Numbered from the stretch's first letter, positions 1 through 11,065 are shown. The stretch: 64,000 nt of DNA from Bacteroides sp. (GCA_014801585.1 JAAVDX010000001.1:106966-170965); one strand, 5' to 3'. Translations and numbers: made by a program. The notes: generated by a model from the sequence alone, not told the origin.

Positions 1-74
1 CTTCTCGGGGTGTATTGACAGATGACACCCTATAATCGGACGTATTGACAGATATAATCCTTTAATGACTCTCA

Positions 75-986
75 ATGACTCTGAAGAATATCCTTCATAT
101 TATCTTCCGGCTTACGACAGCCTTGGTAATAGTTCCGGGAGCGCTATGCAGTCCTGTGGTAGCGCAGATTCCGGAGTCGCAGCCTCTTGAGTCAACCTCC
201 GGTCTGCGTACACTCGGGCTGGCAGAAAAAATCGGTTATTCCGAAGGTGACTCCGCTATCGTCATTCCGGCCCGTGTCCGTGAGATTCCGGCTTATTGCT
301 TTGCCGGATGCCGGGGATTGAAGCGCGTCAGTTTTGAGACCGGAAGTCAGTTGCGCCGCATTTCCGCCTTTGCTTTCGCTGAATGTGAGGATCTGATAGA
401 GTTTGATATGCCCAAAGGGGTTGCTTATATTGCCGAGGGTGCATTCAGAGGTTGCCGCAGATTGCCGACAATCTCGCTGCCTCCGATTCTTCAGCAGATC
501 TCACGCGAGACGTTCGCCTATTGCTCAAAGCTCGACGGGATTACTCTCCCGCCGTCGCTGCGCGAGATCGGCCCGCTCGCCTTCCTTGACTGCCAAAGCC
601 TCAGAATCGAGGAAATACCCTCCGGTGTAGGCAAAATAGGGAATAATGCCTTCGGACGTTGTTATTCTATTGTAGAGCTACTTCTTCCCCTTAATTGCCG
701 GGAAGTCGGAAGCTACGCATTTGCCGACTGCACTTCGCTTCGTAAGATCAAACTCCCTGCCCGTAGCGACATGCTCGGAGAACTTCTCTTTACCGGATGT
801 ACCCGACTGAGAGAAATTAACGAACCGTCGATCGTCCCCCCCGTCATAGAGTGTTCGAGCTCTCTTTTCGAACCATCTGACAGTAAAGCTTTCCGAGATT
901 GCGTCATCATCGTCCCGCCGGGGCGTAAAATAAGATACGAAGAATCTCCCTTCTGGGGAATTTTCAAAAACATACGTGAGCAATGA
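75..986 (+). CDS. BspA-like leucine-rich repeat (LRR_5) secreted protein
   Basis: ORF with N-terminal hydrophobic signal and repeated 'IPxxVxxIGxxAFxxCxxL' units (e.g. SGVGKIGNNAFGRCYSIVELLLP). Confidence 0.8.
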   Translation: MTLKNILHIIFRLTTALVIVPGALCSPVVAQIPESQPLESTSGLRTLGLAEKIGYSEGDSAIVIPARVREIPAYCFAGCRGLKRVSFETGSQLRRISAFAFAECEDLIEFDMPKGVAYIAEGAFRGCRRLPTISLPPILQQISRETFAYCSKLDGITLPPSLREIGPLAFLDCQSLRIEEIPSGVGKIGNNAFGRCYSIVELLLPLNCREVGSYAFADCTSLRKIKLPARSDMLGELLFTGCTRLREINEPSIVPPVIECSSSLFEPSDSKAFRDCVIIVPPGRKIRYEESPFWGIFKNIREQ

Positions 987-1420
987 ATACTGACAATTCT
1001 TCTCTCTCCGGAGAAATCATCATATCGGGCCTTGAGGAACTGCCCGTGGGAGCCTCCGCGCTTCTGAAAGCCTTGGGCGACCGTAAGGTCGTAGCCTTTG
1101 ACGCACCGATGGGAGCCGGAAAAACAACTCTCATCGGCGAGATGTGCCGTCAATTGGGAGTCGACGACGACACCTCATCGCCGACGTTCGCTATCGTCAA
1201 CGATTATCAACCCTCCGCCGGGGACCACGTCTATCACTTCGATTGCTATCGCATCGAAGACCCACGCGAAGCCGAAGACATGGGAATCGAAGATTACTTC
1301 TATTCAGGCTCCCTTTGCCTTATCGAATGGCCCGACCGTATTGAGGAATTCCTCCCCGACGACACCGTCAGAGTCAGCATCAGCGTCGATCCCGACGGCA
1401 CACGCCGGATAACCTTTTAG
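983..1420 (+). CDS. tsaE: tRNA (adenosine(37)-N6)-threonylcarbamoyltransferase complex ATPase TsaE
   Basis: Walker A GAGKTTL, 'SSPTFAIVNDY', 'HFDCYRIEDPREAEDMGIEDYF', 'CLIEWPDRIEEFLP'. Confidence 0.95.
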   Translation: MNTDNSSLSGEIIISGLEELPVGASALLKALGDRKVVAFDAPMGAGKTTLIGEMCRQLGVDDDTSSPTFAIVNDYQPSAGDHVYHFDCYRIEDPREAEDMGIEDYFYSGSLCLIEWPDRIEEFLPDDTVRVSISVDPDGTRRITF

Positions 1421-1617
1421 ATCTTCTTTCTTATAAATCTCTCAAACCCTCTCATAACTCTCTCATAACATTATCATAACCCTCTCCTATACCTCCCTTC
1501 TCTACTATCTCTCTCAATATCTCTCTACCTTATAATCCCTCTACCTTGAGCTTCCCACCCATAAAGGAATAACCCTTAAAGACGAATTCAAAATCAAAAA
1601 AACTATATAAAAAAGAA

Positions 1618-2823
1618 ATGGGAAAAGTACTGATTATCGGCGCCGGTGGCGTCGGCAGCGTTGTGGCTGCGAAATGCGCTCAGAATCCTGAGGTATTCTC
1701 TGAAATCGTGCTCGCTTCTCGCCGTAAGGAGAAATGCGACAAACTCGTCGAGAAGATCGGCGCCAAGAACATCGTGACCGATCAGGTCGATGCCGATTAT
1801 GTAGATCAGATCGTCGAACTCTTCAACCGCCACAAGCCCGATATCTGTATCAACGTGGCACTCCCCTATCAGGATCTTACCATCATGGAAGCATGCCTGC
1901 AGTGTGGCGTCAACTATCTCGACACCGCCAACTACGAACCCAAAGATGAGGCTCACTTCGAATATTCCTGGCAGTGGGCTTATCGCGAGCGCTTCGAGAA
2001 AGCAGGTCTCACCGCTATCCTTGGCTGCGGTTTCGACCCGGGAGTATCTGCAGTCTTCGTCGCCTACGCTGCCAAGCATCACTTCTCCAAGATGGAATAT
2101 CTCGACATCGTAGACTGCAACGCCGGAAACCACGGCAAGGCGTTCGCCACCAACTTCAACCCCGAAATCAATATCCGCGAAATCACTCAGAAGGGTAAAT
2201 ACTGGCAGGATGGCAAATGGGTAGAGACCGAAAACCTCGAAATCCATCAGCCCCTCAACTATCCCAATATCGGAGAGCGTGAATCCTATCTTCTCTATCA
2301 CGAAGAACTCGAATCTCTCGTGCAGAACTTCCCGACTATCCGTCGCGCACGCTTCTGGATGACATTCGGCCAGGAATATCTGACTCACCTCCGTGTGATT
2401 CAGGATATAGGCATGGCCCGCATCGATCCCGTAATGTACGAAGGGAAGGAGATCATCCCCATCCAGTTCCTCAAAGCAGTCCTTCCCGATCCCGGTTCGC
2501 TCGGAGAGAACTACACCGGCGAGACATCCATCGGCTGCCGCATCTCCGGCCTTGACAAAGAGGGTAAACACTCCACATATTACATCTACAACAACTGCTC
2601 CCATCAAGAGGCATACAAGGAGACCGGCGCTCAGGCCGTCAGCTATACAACGGGTGTCCCCGCAATGGTAGGAGCCTACATGTTCCTGACCGGTAAATGG
2701 GTGATGCCCGGCGTCCACAACGTCGAAGAGTTTGATCCGGATCCGTTCCTTGAAAAACTCGCTGCCTCCGGTCTGCCCTGGCATGTAATCACCGACGGAG
2801 ATCTCGAATTCACCGAACTCTGA
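1618..2823 (+). CDS. Saccharopine dehydrogenase-family protein (carboxynorspermidine dehydrogenase-like)
   Basis: MGKVLIIGAGGVGSVVAAKCAQ Rossmann start and family-typical 'LGCGFDPGVSAVFVAYA'. Confidence 0.85.
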   Translation: MGKVLIIGAGGVGSVVAAKCAQNPEVFSEIVLASRRKEKCDKLVEKIGAKNIVTDQVDADYVDQIVELFNRHKPDICINVALPYQDLTIMEACLQCGVNYLDTANYEPKDEAHFEYSWQWAYRERFEKAGLTAILGCGFDPGVSAVFVAYAAKHHFSKMEYLDIVDCNAGNHGKAFATNFNPEINIREITQKGKYWQDGKWVETENLEIHQPLNYPNIGERESYLLYHEELESLVQNFPTIRRARFWMTFGQEYLTHLRVIQDIGMARIDPVMYEGKEIIPIQFLKAVLPDPGSLGENYTGETSIGCRISGLDKEGKHSTYYIYNNCSHQEAYKETGAQAVSYTTGVPAMVGAYMFLTGKWVMPGVHNVEEFDPDPFLEKLAASGLPWHVITDGDLEFTEL

Positions 2824-2956
2824 TCCCCTCAAAAACTGCCAGCAAAGGATCTACAAAAAATAAGCAAAGGTAGAAATCGGCAGTTATTAACTGCCGATTT
2901 CCGCCATTTAGACTATTTATTACTTATAACCTGTCACTTATTCCTTAATTTCATCT

Positions 2957-5398
2957 ATGAAATTATATTTTCTCCCTGCAGCCCTCATCGCCGGACTCGG
3001 AATAGCCGGAGCCGCTTCGGCTCTCGAACCGGGAGCCGTCAGCACCAAGCCGGGCCACGTGCTTGATATCGGCACTGAGAAAGGGACCGTCCGGGTCACT
3101 CCTCTCAGCTCTGATATCTTCCGTGTCACCGTACTCCCGGAGAATGAGCAGGCTACCCCTTATTTTGAATCCCAGTCGGCCATAATGACTCCGGACACCC
3201 TCGCCATCCGACGTATGAATCATATCGTATGGCCCGACCGCGTCGAACTGAGCGGACTTACAACGAAAGTTGTAGTAGACCGCAAGACGGGCAACGTCAG
3301 CTTCTATTCCACCGACGGCGAGGAACTACTGACGGAAATCGACGGCGTCGACAATAATTCCGCCACAAAGAGCGTATCCTTCTCAGGAATCGGAGCCGGC
3401 AATCTCTACGGAGCCGGCGAACGCGGCCACTCACTGCGTCTCAACGGCGACAGCCTGTCGATGTACAACCGTCAGAACTACGGCTATACCAAGGGCGACC
3501 CGCGCATCTCTCAGATGGGCATCAGCGTCCCATATTTTGCCTCCGACCGCGGTTTCGGCGTACTCTTCGACGATTATGACGCAGCCGCTCTCCGGCTCGG
3601 AAAGGACACTATTCTTTACACCTCTCCCACACCCCGCGCAATCTCCTACTATTTCATCAACAGCAAGGATAAGAATCTTGCAGGCGTGGCGAAGAATTAT
3701 TCCCGACTTACCGGCTATCAGCCGCTGCCGCCACTTTGGTCACTCGGTTACATCACCTCGAAATACGGTTATCATAATCAGCAGGAGGCCTTGGGAGTAG
3801 TCGACTCAATCAAGTCTGCCGGCTACCCTCTCGACGGCATTGTGCTCGACCTCTACTGGTATGGCAAGGAGACCGACATGGGACGTCTCGAATGGAATCC
3901 TGAGCAATGGCCCAACCATCGCGAGATGCTTGATTCACTGAAAAATCAGGGGGTCAAAATGGTAGTAATCTCCCAACCGTATATCAACAAGATAGGAGCA
4001 ATCGACAACTATAACTACCTTGCCGAACAAGGGATGCTGACCAAAGACGCCGGCGGCAACGTACACGACGTCACTACATGGGTCGGCGATGCCGGCATGT
4101 TCGACGTCTCCAATCCCGCTACACGCCAATGGCTTCAGAACCGCCTGATGGATCTGACTCAGGACGGCCTTGCCGGATGGTGGGGCGATCTGGGCGAGCC
4201 TGAAGTGCATCCCCAGACCATAGTCCATGACAACGGCCAGACAGCTGCCCAGTACCACAACGTCTACGGCAACGAATGGTCAAAACTCATCTACGACGGA
4301 CTGCGAGAGAATTTCCCGGAAATGCGTCCGCTTCTCATGATGCGCGGTGGCACGGCCGGTCTGCAGCGTTATGCAGTCGCCCCCTGGACTACCGACGTAT
4401 CCCGCTCCTGGGGTGGCTTCGGTCCGCAGATCAATCTGATGCTCAACTCCGGCCTCTCCGGACTTGGATACATGAGCTCCGACATCGGCGGTTTTGCCGT
4501 AGATCCCAAGAATCCTACCGATCCCGAACTCTACGTGCGCTGGCTGCAGATGGGGACATTCACTCCCATGCTCCGCACTCACGCCACCGTCAAGCCCGAA
4601 CCATACCACTATCCTCAGCAGGAGTCGATCATCAAGAAATTCATTAAAATGCGCTATGAATGGCTCCCCTACAACTATACACTCGCTGCGATCAATGCCG
4701 TAAGCGGTCAGCCTCTGGCTCTCCCCATCAACTACGACGGCAAGAGCAAGGGCGACGCCTTTGCCAACGTGCAGGATGAATATATGTGGGGACCTGAGGT
4801 ACTCGTAGCTCCTGTCATGGAGAAAGGTGCCAAGTCGCGCAAGGTGCTCTTCCCCGAAGGCGAATGGATCAACTGGTGGAACCCGGCTCTGAAATACAAG
4901 GGTGGGAAATCCTACACAGTAGCCGCTCCACTCGATCAGATGCCCCTCTTCGTAAAGGCGGGTTCGTTCATTCCGCAGTACACCCGCGAGATTGAAAACA
5001 CAGATCAGTACGACGCATCCGTACTTACCGTGAAATACTTCCCCTCCACCGAGAAGACCTCCTATAACCTCTTCGACGACGATCACAAATCGCCCGAATC
5101 AATCAAAAAGGGAGAATGTGCATGGATCATGTTCCAGGGTCAGCACAAAGGCACCGAGACCAATATCGAGATCTCAACGACAGGGGGCTACCTCGGAATG
5201 CCCGAGACACGCATGTTCGATCTACAGATTGTAGGCGTAGCGGCACCGAAGAGTGTGGAATGGAACGACGTCAGCCTCGACAAAATGGCATCACGCAAGA
5301 TGATACGCCAGTACGGCTATACCTACGATGCCGCAACCCGCACCCTGACCATCGTCATCCCCTACAACCACGACTACGCCTCCATCAAAGTGAAATAA
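2957..5398 (+). CDS. Glycoside hydrolase family 31 (alpha-glucosidase/xylosidase-like), exported
   Basis: Signal peptide; GH31-like 'DGIVLDLYWYG', 'GWWGDLGEPEVHP', 'SDIGGFAVDPKNPTDPELYVRWLQMGTFTPMLRTH'. Confidence 0.93.
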   Translation: MKLYFLPAALIAGLGIAGAASALEPGAVSTKPGHVLDIGTEKGTVRVTPLSSDIFRVTVLPENEQATPYFESQSAIMTPDTLAIRRMNHIVWPDRVELSGLTTKVVVDRKTGNVSFYSTDGEELLTEIDGVDNNSATKSVSFSGIGAGNLYGAGERGHSLRLNGDSLSMYNRQNYGYTKGDPRISQMGISVPYFASDRGFGVLFDDYDAAALRLGKDTILYTSPTPRAISYYFINSKDKNLAGVAKNYSRLTGYQPLPPLWSLGYITSKYGYHNQQEALGVVDSIKSAGYPLDGIVLDLYWYGKETDMGRLEWNPEQWPNHREMLDSLKNQGVKMVVISQPYINKIGAIDNYNYLAEQGMLTKDAGGNVHDVTTWVGDAGMFDVSNPATRQWLQNRLMDLTQDGLAGWWGDLGEPEVHPQTIVHDNGQTAAQYHNVYGNEWSKLIYDGLRENFPEMRPLLMMRGGTAGLQRYAVAPWTTDVSRSWGGFGPQINLMLNSGLSGLGYMSSDIGGFAVDPKNPTDPELYVRWLQMGTFTPMLRTHATVKPEPYHYPQQESIIKKFIKMRYEWLPYNYTLAAINAVSGQPLALPINYDGKSKGDAFANVQDEYMWGPEVLVAPVMEKGAKSRKVLFPEGEWINWWNPALKYKGGKSYTVAAPLDQMPLFVKAGSFIPQYTREIENTDQYDASVLTVKYFPSTEKTSYNLFDDDHKSPESIKKGECAWIMFQGQHKGTETNIEISTTGGYLGMPETRMFDLQIVGVAAPKSVEWNDVSLDKMASRKMIRQYGYTYDAATRTLTIVIPYNHDYASIKVK

Positions 5399-5411
5399 CC
5401 CCCCGAAAGTC

Positions 5412-5472
5412 ATAGAAATAATTAAGCCGCGTCGCAACATTCAGTTGTGCGACGCGGCTTAATTATTTCTAT
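5412..5472. terminator. Long 25-bp perfect inverted repeat between convergent genes (likely bidirectional terminator)
   Basis: ATAGAAATAATTAAGCCGCGTCGCA - 11 nt - TGCGACGCGGCTTAATTATTTCTAT. Confidence 0.8.
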
Positions 5473-5601
5473 CTATTCTTTCTACCCTCATCCTCCGGAC
5501 CGACCGAGATTATAAAGCCGGCATGATCTAAAGGGTATATGCAGGGATATAGAAAAGATCCACATGGTTATAGAGGGGAGATAGAGGGTATAAAGAGGAT
5601 G

Positions 5602-6729
5602 CTACTGATCAAGGATAAGTTCTGCAGCATATCGGGGGGCTATGGACGTGCCGAGCTTGCGGCGCATCATCCGATAGCCGTTGAGCTGCCAGTCGCGCTT
5701 TGGAGAGGGTTGCAGGAGGGGAGTCAGTTCGCGACAGATGTGGGCTACAGTACAACGATGCACAAGTAATTCCGGCACCACAGCGTTACCCACAATCAGA
5801 TTCGGAAGCGACACATATTTCACCTTAAGCAACTTCTCCATCACCTTATACGACCATTTCTTACCATTGGCACGATAACATACCACCTGAGGAGTACCGA
5901 CCAACGCAGTCTCCAACGTGGCAGTACCTGAAGTGACCAGCGCGGCCTTAGAATATTTAATCAGAGTCGGAGTCGCACCGAAAGCGACCTTCAAACCCGG
6001 ATCCTGCGCTATCTCACGATAGAAAATTTCAGGAATAGACGGAGCTGCCGCCACTACATACTGAAACTCAGGATACTTTTTAGCCGCCTCAATCATAAGC
6101 GGCAGATTATTGCGGATCTCCCCTTTGCGCGAACCCGGAACGAGAGCAATCATCGGCCTCTCATCATCGATCCCCTGTCGCTCCTTGAAATGACGCAGAG
6201 GAGCGATATGGCCAAGCGCGTAATCTATCTCCTCAACCGAAGGATTTCCCACATAAGTCACTCTGTCAAAATCACGCTTGCGATAGAAATCCGTCTCGAA
6301 AGGAAGGATAGAATACATCCGCGTTATATACCGGCGTATCGACTTTATCCGATACTCCTTCCAAGCCCAGAGTTTCGGAGAGATATAATAGTCGACCCTG
6401 ATTCCAAGCCGCGAAGCAAAGCGCGCCAGTTTCAGATTGAAACCCGGAAAATCCACCAAGACCAGTACATCCGGCTGAAACTCGCGGATCAACCCCTTCG
6501 CGAACCTAAGATTGCGGAAAATTGATCCGAGATTACGAAGCACCTCCGAAAATCCCATCACATTTAATCGGTCATAGTGGAGTTCGGGAGCCTTCCCGGC
6601 GGCTACAGCCATCTTATCTCCTCCGATAAAGCGTATCTCACATTCCGGATCGCGCTCCCTAAGCGCCTCGATAAGACGCGACGCATGCAGATCTCCCGAG
6701 GCCTCACCGGCCACTATCATTATCTTCAT
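5602..6729 (-). CDS. lpxB: Lipid-A-disaccharide synthase
   Basis: MKIMIVAGEASGDLHASRLIEAL; 'VPGSRKGEIRNNLPLM'; 'SGTATLETALVGTPQVVCYR'. Start trimmed from ORF start 6828 to the conserved MKIMIVAGEASGD. Confidence 0.95.
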   Translation of the reverse strand: MKIMIVAGEASGDLHASRLIEALRERDPECEIRFIGGDKMAVAAGKAPELHYDRLNVMGFSEVLRNLGSIFRNLRFAKGLIREFQPDVLVLVDFPGFNLKLARFASRLGIRVDYYISPKLWAWKEYRIKSIRRYITRMYSILPFETDFYRKRDFDRVTYVGNPSVEEIDYALGHIAPLRHFKERQGIDDERPMIALVPGSRKGEIRNNLPLMIEAAKKYPEFQYVVAAAPSIPEIFYREIAQDPGLKVAFGATPTLIKYSKAALVTSGTATLETALVGTPQVVCYRANGKKWSYKVMEKLLKVKYVSLPNLIVGNAVVPELLVHRCTVAHICRELTPLLQPSPKRDWQLNGYRMMRRKLGTSIAPRYAAELILDQ

Positions 6730-6865
6730 TTCGCTATTTATTAACCAAATTGCAATATCATAAGCCCGCAAAGCGTTATAACGTAAGCAGACTTTTGCTG
6801 AAGTTGCAGGCGCAACTTCCCTTTTCAAAGTTCAAAATTAATACATCCAAACCTTATTTCCAAAA

Positions 6866-8269
6866 ATGAGGAATCTTCTCTACATATTTCTCCTCTTTTT
6901 AGGGATCGCAAGCCTTTCGGCCTGTATCTCCGACGACTTTACGACCTCTCCCGGCGTACGCCTGCGGTTTTCGACCGATACCGTCAGTTTCGACACCGTC
7001 TTCACCGATGTCGGTACACCGACAGCACGACTTAAAGTCTTTAATCCTGACAAGAAAAGCGTCAACATATCGTCCATACGTTTCCGCAACGCCGACTCCC
7101 CATTCTCAATGAATGTCGACGGAGTGAGCGGATACGACTTCTCCAACGTCGAGATCCGCGGAGGCGACTCCATATTTATCTTTATCGAATGTTTCCTTCC
7201 CGAGAATCAGGACACCCGACCGTTCCTTACTTCCGACGATATCCTCTTCACCCTCAACGGCAATGAACAGAGCGTACGCGTAGAGGCTTACGGTCAGAAC
7301 GTCACCCGTCTGCGCAACGCCGTCGTTGAGTCCGACATGACTCTCACTGCCGACCGTCCCTACATCATCTTCGATTCTCTGACCGTCCGACCCGGAGCCA
7401 CACTGAAGATTGAGCCGGGGGCACAAGTGCTTTTCCACGATAAGGCATCCCTCATAATAGAGGGTACACTCGAAGCTGTCGGCCAACCGGGCAAGATGAT
7501 TGCAATGCGCGGCGACAGGCTCGACAACGTCCTCCCCGACGTAGGCTACGACATTCTTGCAGGGCAATGGAGAGGGATACGTTTCGCTCCGGAATCATTC
7601 GGCAACAGAATAGAATACGTCGACATGCGTTCCACAAGCCGAGGTGTCGTCGTAGACTCGACGGCCGACCTTTCACGACAGAAACTCACTCTCGTCAATT
7701 CCTGGCTTCACAATTCCGAATCCACAGTGCTGAATTCTGTCCATGCCAAGGTCGATGCCTACGGATGTGTATTCTCGGAAGCCGGCGATGCAGTGGTCAG
7801 TCTGACCGGCGGCGAACATACATTCTCACAATGCACTCTCGCCAACTACTACCTCTTCTCTGTCATCTCCCGACCGATTCTGTCGCTCTACCACCTGCTT
7901 CCAGATCATGCCTACGACAATCCCGGGAATCCCCTGATGAAAGCCTCCTTCAACAACTGTATCATCTATGGTCTGGCATCCGATATCAATGAAGGAGATC
8001 TGACAGGATCAGAAGTATTCCTGCGCTACTGCCTGCTGAAAGCCAACGGCAACGACGACTCCAACTTCCTCAACTGCATCTGGGGAGAGAATCCGGAATT
8101 CCTCACCGTGAGAGAAGACTATTACTTCAATTATCACGTAGCCGAAGAGAGTCCCGCCATCGGAGCCGGAGACCCGTCGCTCGTAGCGCCCCAGACCCTT
8201 ACCGACATGGACGGCAACCTACGTATGCCCGGAGGGATCCGGCCCACCCTCGGAGCTTACGCCAAATAG
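6866..8269 (+). CDS. Lipoprotein with right-handed parallel beta-helix-like region
   Basis: Lipobox LSAC; repeat-like 'GTLEAVGQPGKMIAMRGDR'; C-terminal 'DMDGNLRMPGGIRPTLGAYAK'. Confidence 0.75.
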   Translation: MRNLLYIFLLFLGIASLSACISDDFTTSPGVRLRFSTDTVSFDTVFTDVGTPTARLKVFNPDKKSVNISSIRFRNADSPFSMNVDGVSGYDFSNVEIRGGDSIFIFIECFLPENQDTRPFLTSDDILFTLNGNEQSVRVEAYGQNVTRLRNAVVESDMTLTADRPYIIFDSLTVRPGATLKIEPGAQVLFHDKASLIIEGTLEAVGQPGKMIAMRGDRLDNVLPDVGYDILAGQWRGIRFAPESFGNRIEYVDMRSTSRGVVVDSTADLSRQKLTLVNSWLHNSESTVLNSVHAKVDAYGCVFSEAGDAVVSLTGGEHTFSQCTLANYYLFSVISRPILSLYHLLPDHAYDNPGNPLMKASFNNCIIYGLASDINEGDLTGSEVFLRYCLLKANGNDDSNFLNCIWGENPEFLTVREDYYFNYHVAEESPAIGAGDPSLVAPQTLTDMDGNLRMPGGIRPTLGAYAK

Positions 8270-8334
8270 CGTCCGGAGCTGCACCGGGATAAACCATACC
8301 CCCAAGAGACCGCCCCCATAACATCCCTACTCAA

Positions 8335-9198
8335 ATGTCCCATCACTTCTTTCTCCCCATATCAGAAGCCTGCCTTCCACCGAAACAGACCGTTGTGCCC
8401 GCTCCGGCCCGAATCGGCATGGTCGGTCAATATCCCCCTCCCGAAATCTTATGGCTTGACACGGCCGAATCCACCCACAACCTGCTGAAGACTCCCGAAT
8501 ACGCAACCCTCCCTTCCTTCCGGATGGTAGCAGCGCGCTGCCAGACAGCAGGACGCGGGCAGCGCGGCAACAGTTGGGAATCGGAAGACCTCATGAATCT
8601 TACGTTCAGCATGGCCGTTGAGCCGACATGGCTTCACCCCGCCATGCAATTCGCCCTCTCCGAGGCGACGGCCTTAGCCGTCGTGGCCTACCTGCAAAGC
8701 GAAGGGATTGACGCCACCGTAAAATGGCCCAACGATATATATGTCGGCGACCGGAAAATATGCGGCATCCTCATCGATCATTCAATCGACAGCGAGAAAA
8801 TCATCCGGAGCGTCGTCTCCGCCGGGCTCAACATCAATCAGACCACATTCCATAGCGACGCGCCCAATCCCGTAAGTATGAAGCAACTCCTCAACCGCAA
8901 TACAAGCGTTGACTCCGCAGCAGTCAGTCTGCTCCTGCTCCTTCGGCAGTTTATCATAATGACATCTACGCCCGAAGGCCGCTCCACGCTCCACCGCTCA
9001 TTCATGCTGCGGCTCTATCGCAACGACGGCTTGCCGCATCCTTATCACGACCAACTGCGCGATATCGACATAGAGGCCACAATTGAAGAGGTACTCCCCG
9101 ACGGCACCCTTCTGCTTCGCGATCAGGCCGACGGAATCACTCGCCCGTACCTCTTCAAACAAGTCGTAGCTCTATTAACGAAAAATTTCCGTAAATAA
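8335..9198 (+). CDS. birA: Biotin--[acetyl-CoA-carboxylase] ligase
   Basis: 'GRGQRGNSWESE', 'VKWPNDIYVGDRKICGILID', 'SAGLNINQTTF'. True start may be internal. Confidence 0.9.
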   Translation: MSHHFFLPISEACLPPKQTVVPAPARIGMVGQYPPPEILWLDTAESTHNLLKTPEYATLPSFRMVAARCQTAGRGQRGNSWESEDLMNLTFSMAVEPTWLHPAMQFALSEATALAVVAYLQSEGIDATVKWPNDIYVGDRKICGILIDHSIDSEKIIRSVVSAGLNINQTTFHSDAPNPVSMKQLLNRNTSVDSAAVSLLLLLRQFIIMTSTPEGRSTLHRSFMLRLYRNDGLPHPYHDQLRDIDIEATIEEVLPDGTLLLRDQADGITRPYLFKQVVALLTKNFRK

Positions 9199-9209
9199 AT
9201 TTAGGAAAG

Positions 9210-9241
9210 ATTGCACAATTCAGGGAATTTTCTTAAATTTG
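9210..9241 (+). promoter_or_regulatory. Bacteroidetes-type promoter upstream of pckA (ATTG-20 bp-TAAATTTG)
   Basis: -33 ATTG at 9210-9213; -7 TAAATTTG at 9234-9241 (consensus TTTG/TAnnTTTG). Confidence 0.5.
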
Positions 9242-9428
9242 CATTGATTTGAAGACGAGAGCGCCAGATGCTTCCGAAGCCAATCGTTCCGGAGAAATTG
9301 CAACGATGCGTTTTTAGTGATTTTTAACACGTTGTCTTCAATCATCAGGCTTAGAATAATTGTTATCACAGGTAGAATAGACATAAATAATAATAACCCA
9401 TTAAATTCATATAAACAGACTGTTAATT

Positions 9429-11033
9429 ATGGCAGAATTGGATTTGTCCCAGTATGGGATCAAGGATGTGAAGAAAATCATCCACAACCCCTCCTACGAA
9501 GAACTTTACAAGGACGAGACTAACCCCGAACTTCAGGGCTACGAAAAAGGTATCGAGACCGACCTCGGCGCTGTCGACGTAATGACCGGTATCTACACAG
9601 GCCGTTCGCCCAAAGACAAATATCTCGTAAAAGACGAAGTAACTGAAGACACCGTATGGTGGACTTCCGACGAATATAAGAACGACAACAAGCCCATCAC
9701 AACTGAAGTATGGGATCACCTCCGCGAAAAGGCAGTCAAGGAACTTTCCGACAAGACACTCTACGTAGTCGACCTCTTCTGCGGCGCCAATCCCGCTACA
9801 CGTCTTGCAGTCCGCTTCATCATGGAAGTGGCTTGGCAGGCACACTTCGTTACCAACATGTTCATCCGTCCCTCAGAAGAGGAGCTCAAGAACTTCAAGC
9901 CCGACTTCGTTGTCTTCAACGCTTCCAAGGCTAAAGTTGAAGACTACAAGGAGCTCGGCCTCCACTCAGAGACAGTCGTTGCCTTCAACATCAAGGAGCG
10001 TCAGCAGATCATCCTCAACACTTGGTATGGCGGTGAGATGAAGAAAGGTATGTTCTCTATGATGAACTACTTCAACCCCCTCCGCGGCATCGCTTCTATG
10101 CACTGCTCCGCCAACACCAACATGGACGAGACTTCCACAGCTATCTTCTTCGGTCTCTCCGGCACAGGTAAGACTACACTTTCCACCGATCCGAAACGTA
10201 AACTCATCGGCGACGACGAGCACGGCTGGGACGACGAAGGCGTATTCAACTATGAAGGTGGTTGCTACGCAAAGGTAATCAACCTCTCCAAAGAGAACGA
10301 GCCCGACATCTACGGCGCTATCAAGCGCGACGCTCTTCTCGAGAACGTGACTGTAGCAGCTGACGGCACTCCCGACTTCGCTGACAAGAGCGTGACTGAG
10401 AACACTCGCGTATCTTACCCGATCTATCACATCGAGAACATCGTTAAGCCCGTCAGCAAGGGTCCCGCTGCAAAGCAGGTCATCTTCCTTTCTGCTGATG
10501 CATTCGGCGTGCTTCCTCCCGTTGCTATCCTCAACGACGAGCAGGCTCAGTACTACTTCCTCTCCGGCTTCACTGCAAAACTCGCCGGCACAGAGCGTGG
10601 AATCACAGAGCCCACTCCGACTTTCTCAGCTTGCTTCGGTCAGGCATTCCTTTCACTCCACCCGACCAAATACGCTGAAGAGCTCGTGAAGAAGATGAAA
10701 GCCAACGGTGCGAAGGCTTACCTCGTAAATACCGGCTGGAACGGCACAGGCAAGCGTATCTCAATTCCTGACACTCGCGGCATCATCGATGACATCCTCA
10801 ACGGCGACATCGAGAAGGCTCCGACAAAGGTTCTTCCCTACTTCGACTTCGTTATCCCGACCGAACTTCCCGGCGTGAACAGCGAAATCCTCGATCCGCG
10901 CGACACATACGCTGATCCGAAGGAATGGGATGAAAAGGCCAAGAAGCTCGCTGAAATGTTTATCCAGAACTTCAAGAAGTTCGAGACAAACGCAACAGGC
11001 AAAGCTCTCGCAGCAGCAGGTCCCCACATCTAA
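9429..11033 (+). CDS. pckA: Phosphoenolpyruvate carboxykinase (ATP)
   Basis: '[26 protein letters not shown]', '[12 protein letters not shown]', '[13 protein letters not shown]'. Confidence 0.98.
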   Translation: MAELDLSQYGIKDVKKIIHNPSYEELYKDETNPELQGYEKGIETDLGAVDVMTGIYTGRSPKDKYLVKDEVTEDTVWWTSDEYKNDNKPITTEVWDHLREKAVKELSDKTLYVVDLFCGANPATRLAVRFIMEVAWQAHFVTNMFIRPSEEELKNFKPDFVVFNASKAKVEDYKELGLHSETVVAFNIKERQQIILNTWYGGEMKKGMFSMMNYFNPLRGIASMHCSANTNMDETSTAIFFGLSGTGKTTLSTDPKRKLIGDDEHGWDDEGVFNYEGGCYAKVINLSKENEPDIYGAIKRDALLENVTVAADGTPDFADKSVTENTRVSYPIYHIENIVKPVSKGPAAKQVIFLSADAFGVLPPVAILNDEQAQYYFLSGFTAKLAGTERGITEPTPTFSACFGQAFLSLHPTKYAEELVKKMKANGAKAYLVNTGWNGTGKRISIPDTRGIIDDILNGDIEKAPTKVLPYFDFVIPTELPGVNSEILDPRDTYADPKEWDEKAKKLAEMFIQNFKKFETNATGKALAAAGPHI

Positions 11034-11065
11034 TCAAAGATCATAAAGACCAAATCATAATCCCG

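Noticed and set aside
1603-2832. 409-aa minus-strand ORF opposite the saccharopine-dehydrogenase-family gene
   Set aside because: Shadow ORF; the + strand protein has clear family motifs and the antisense translation has none.
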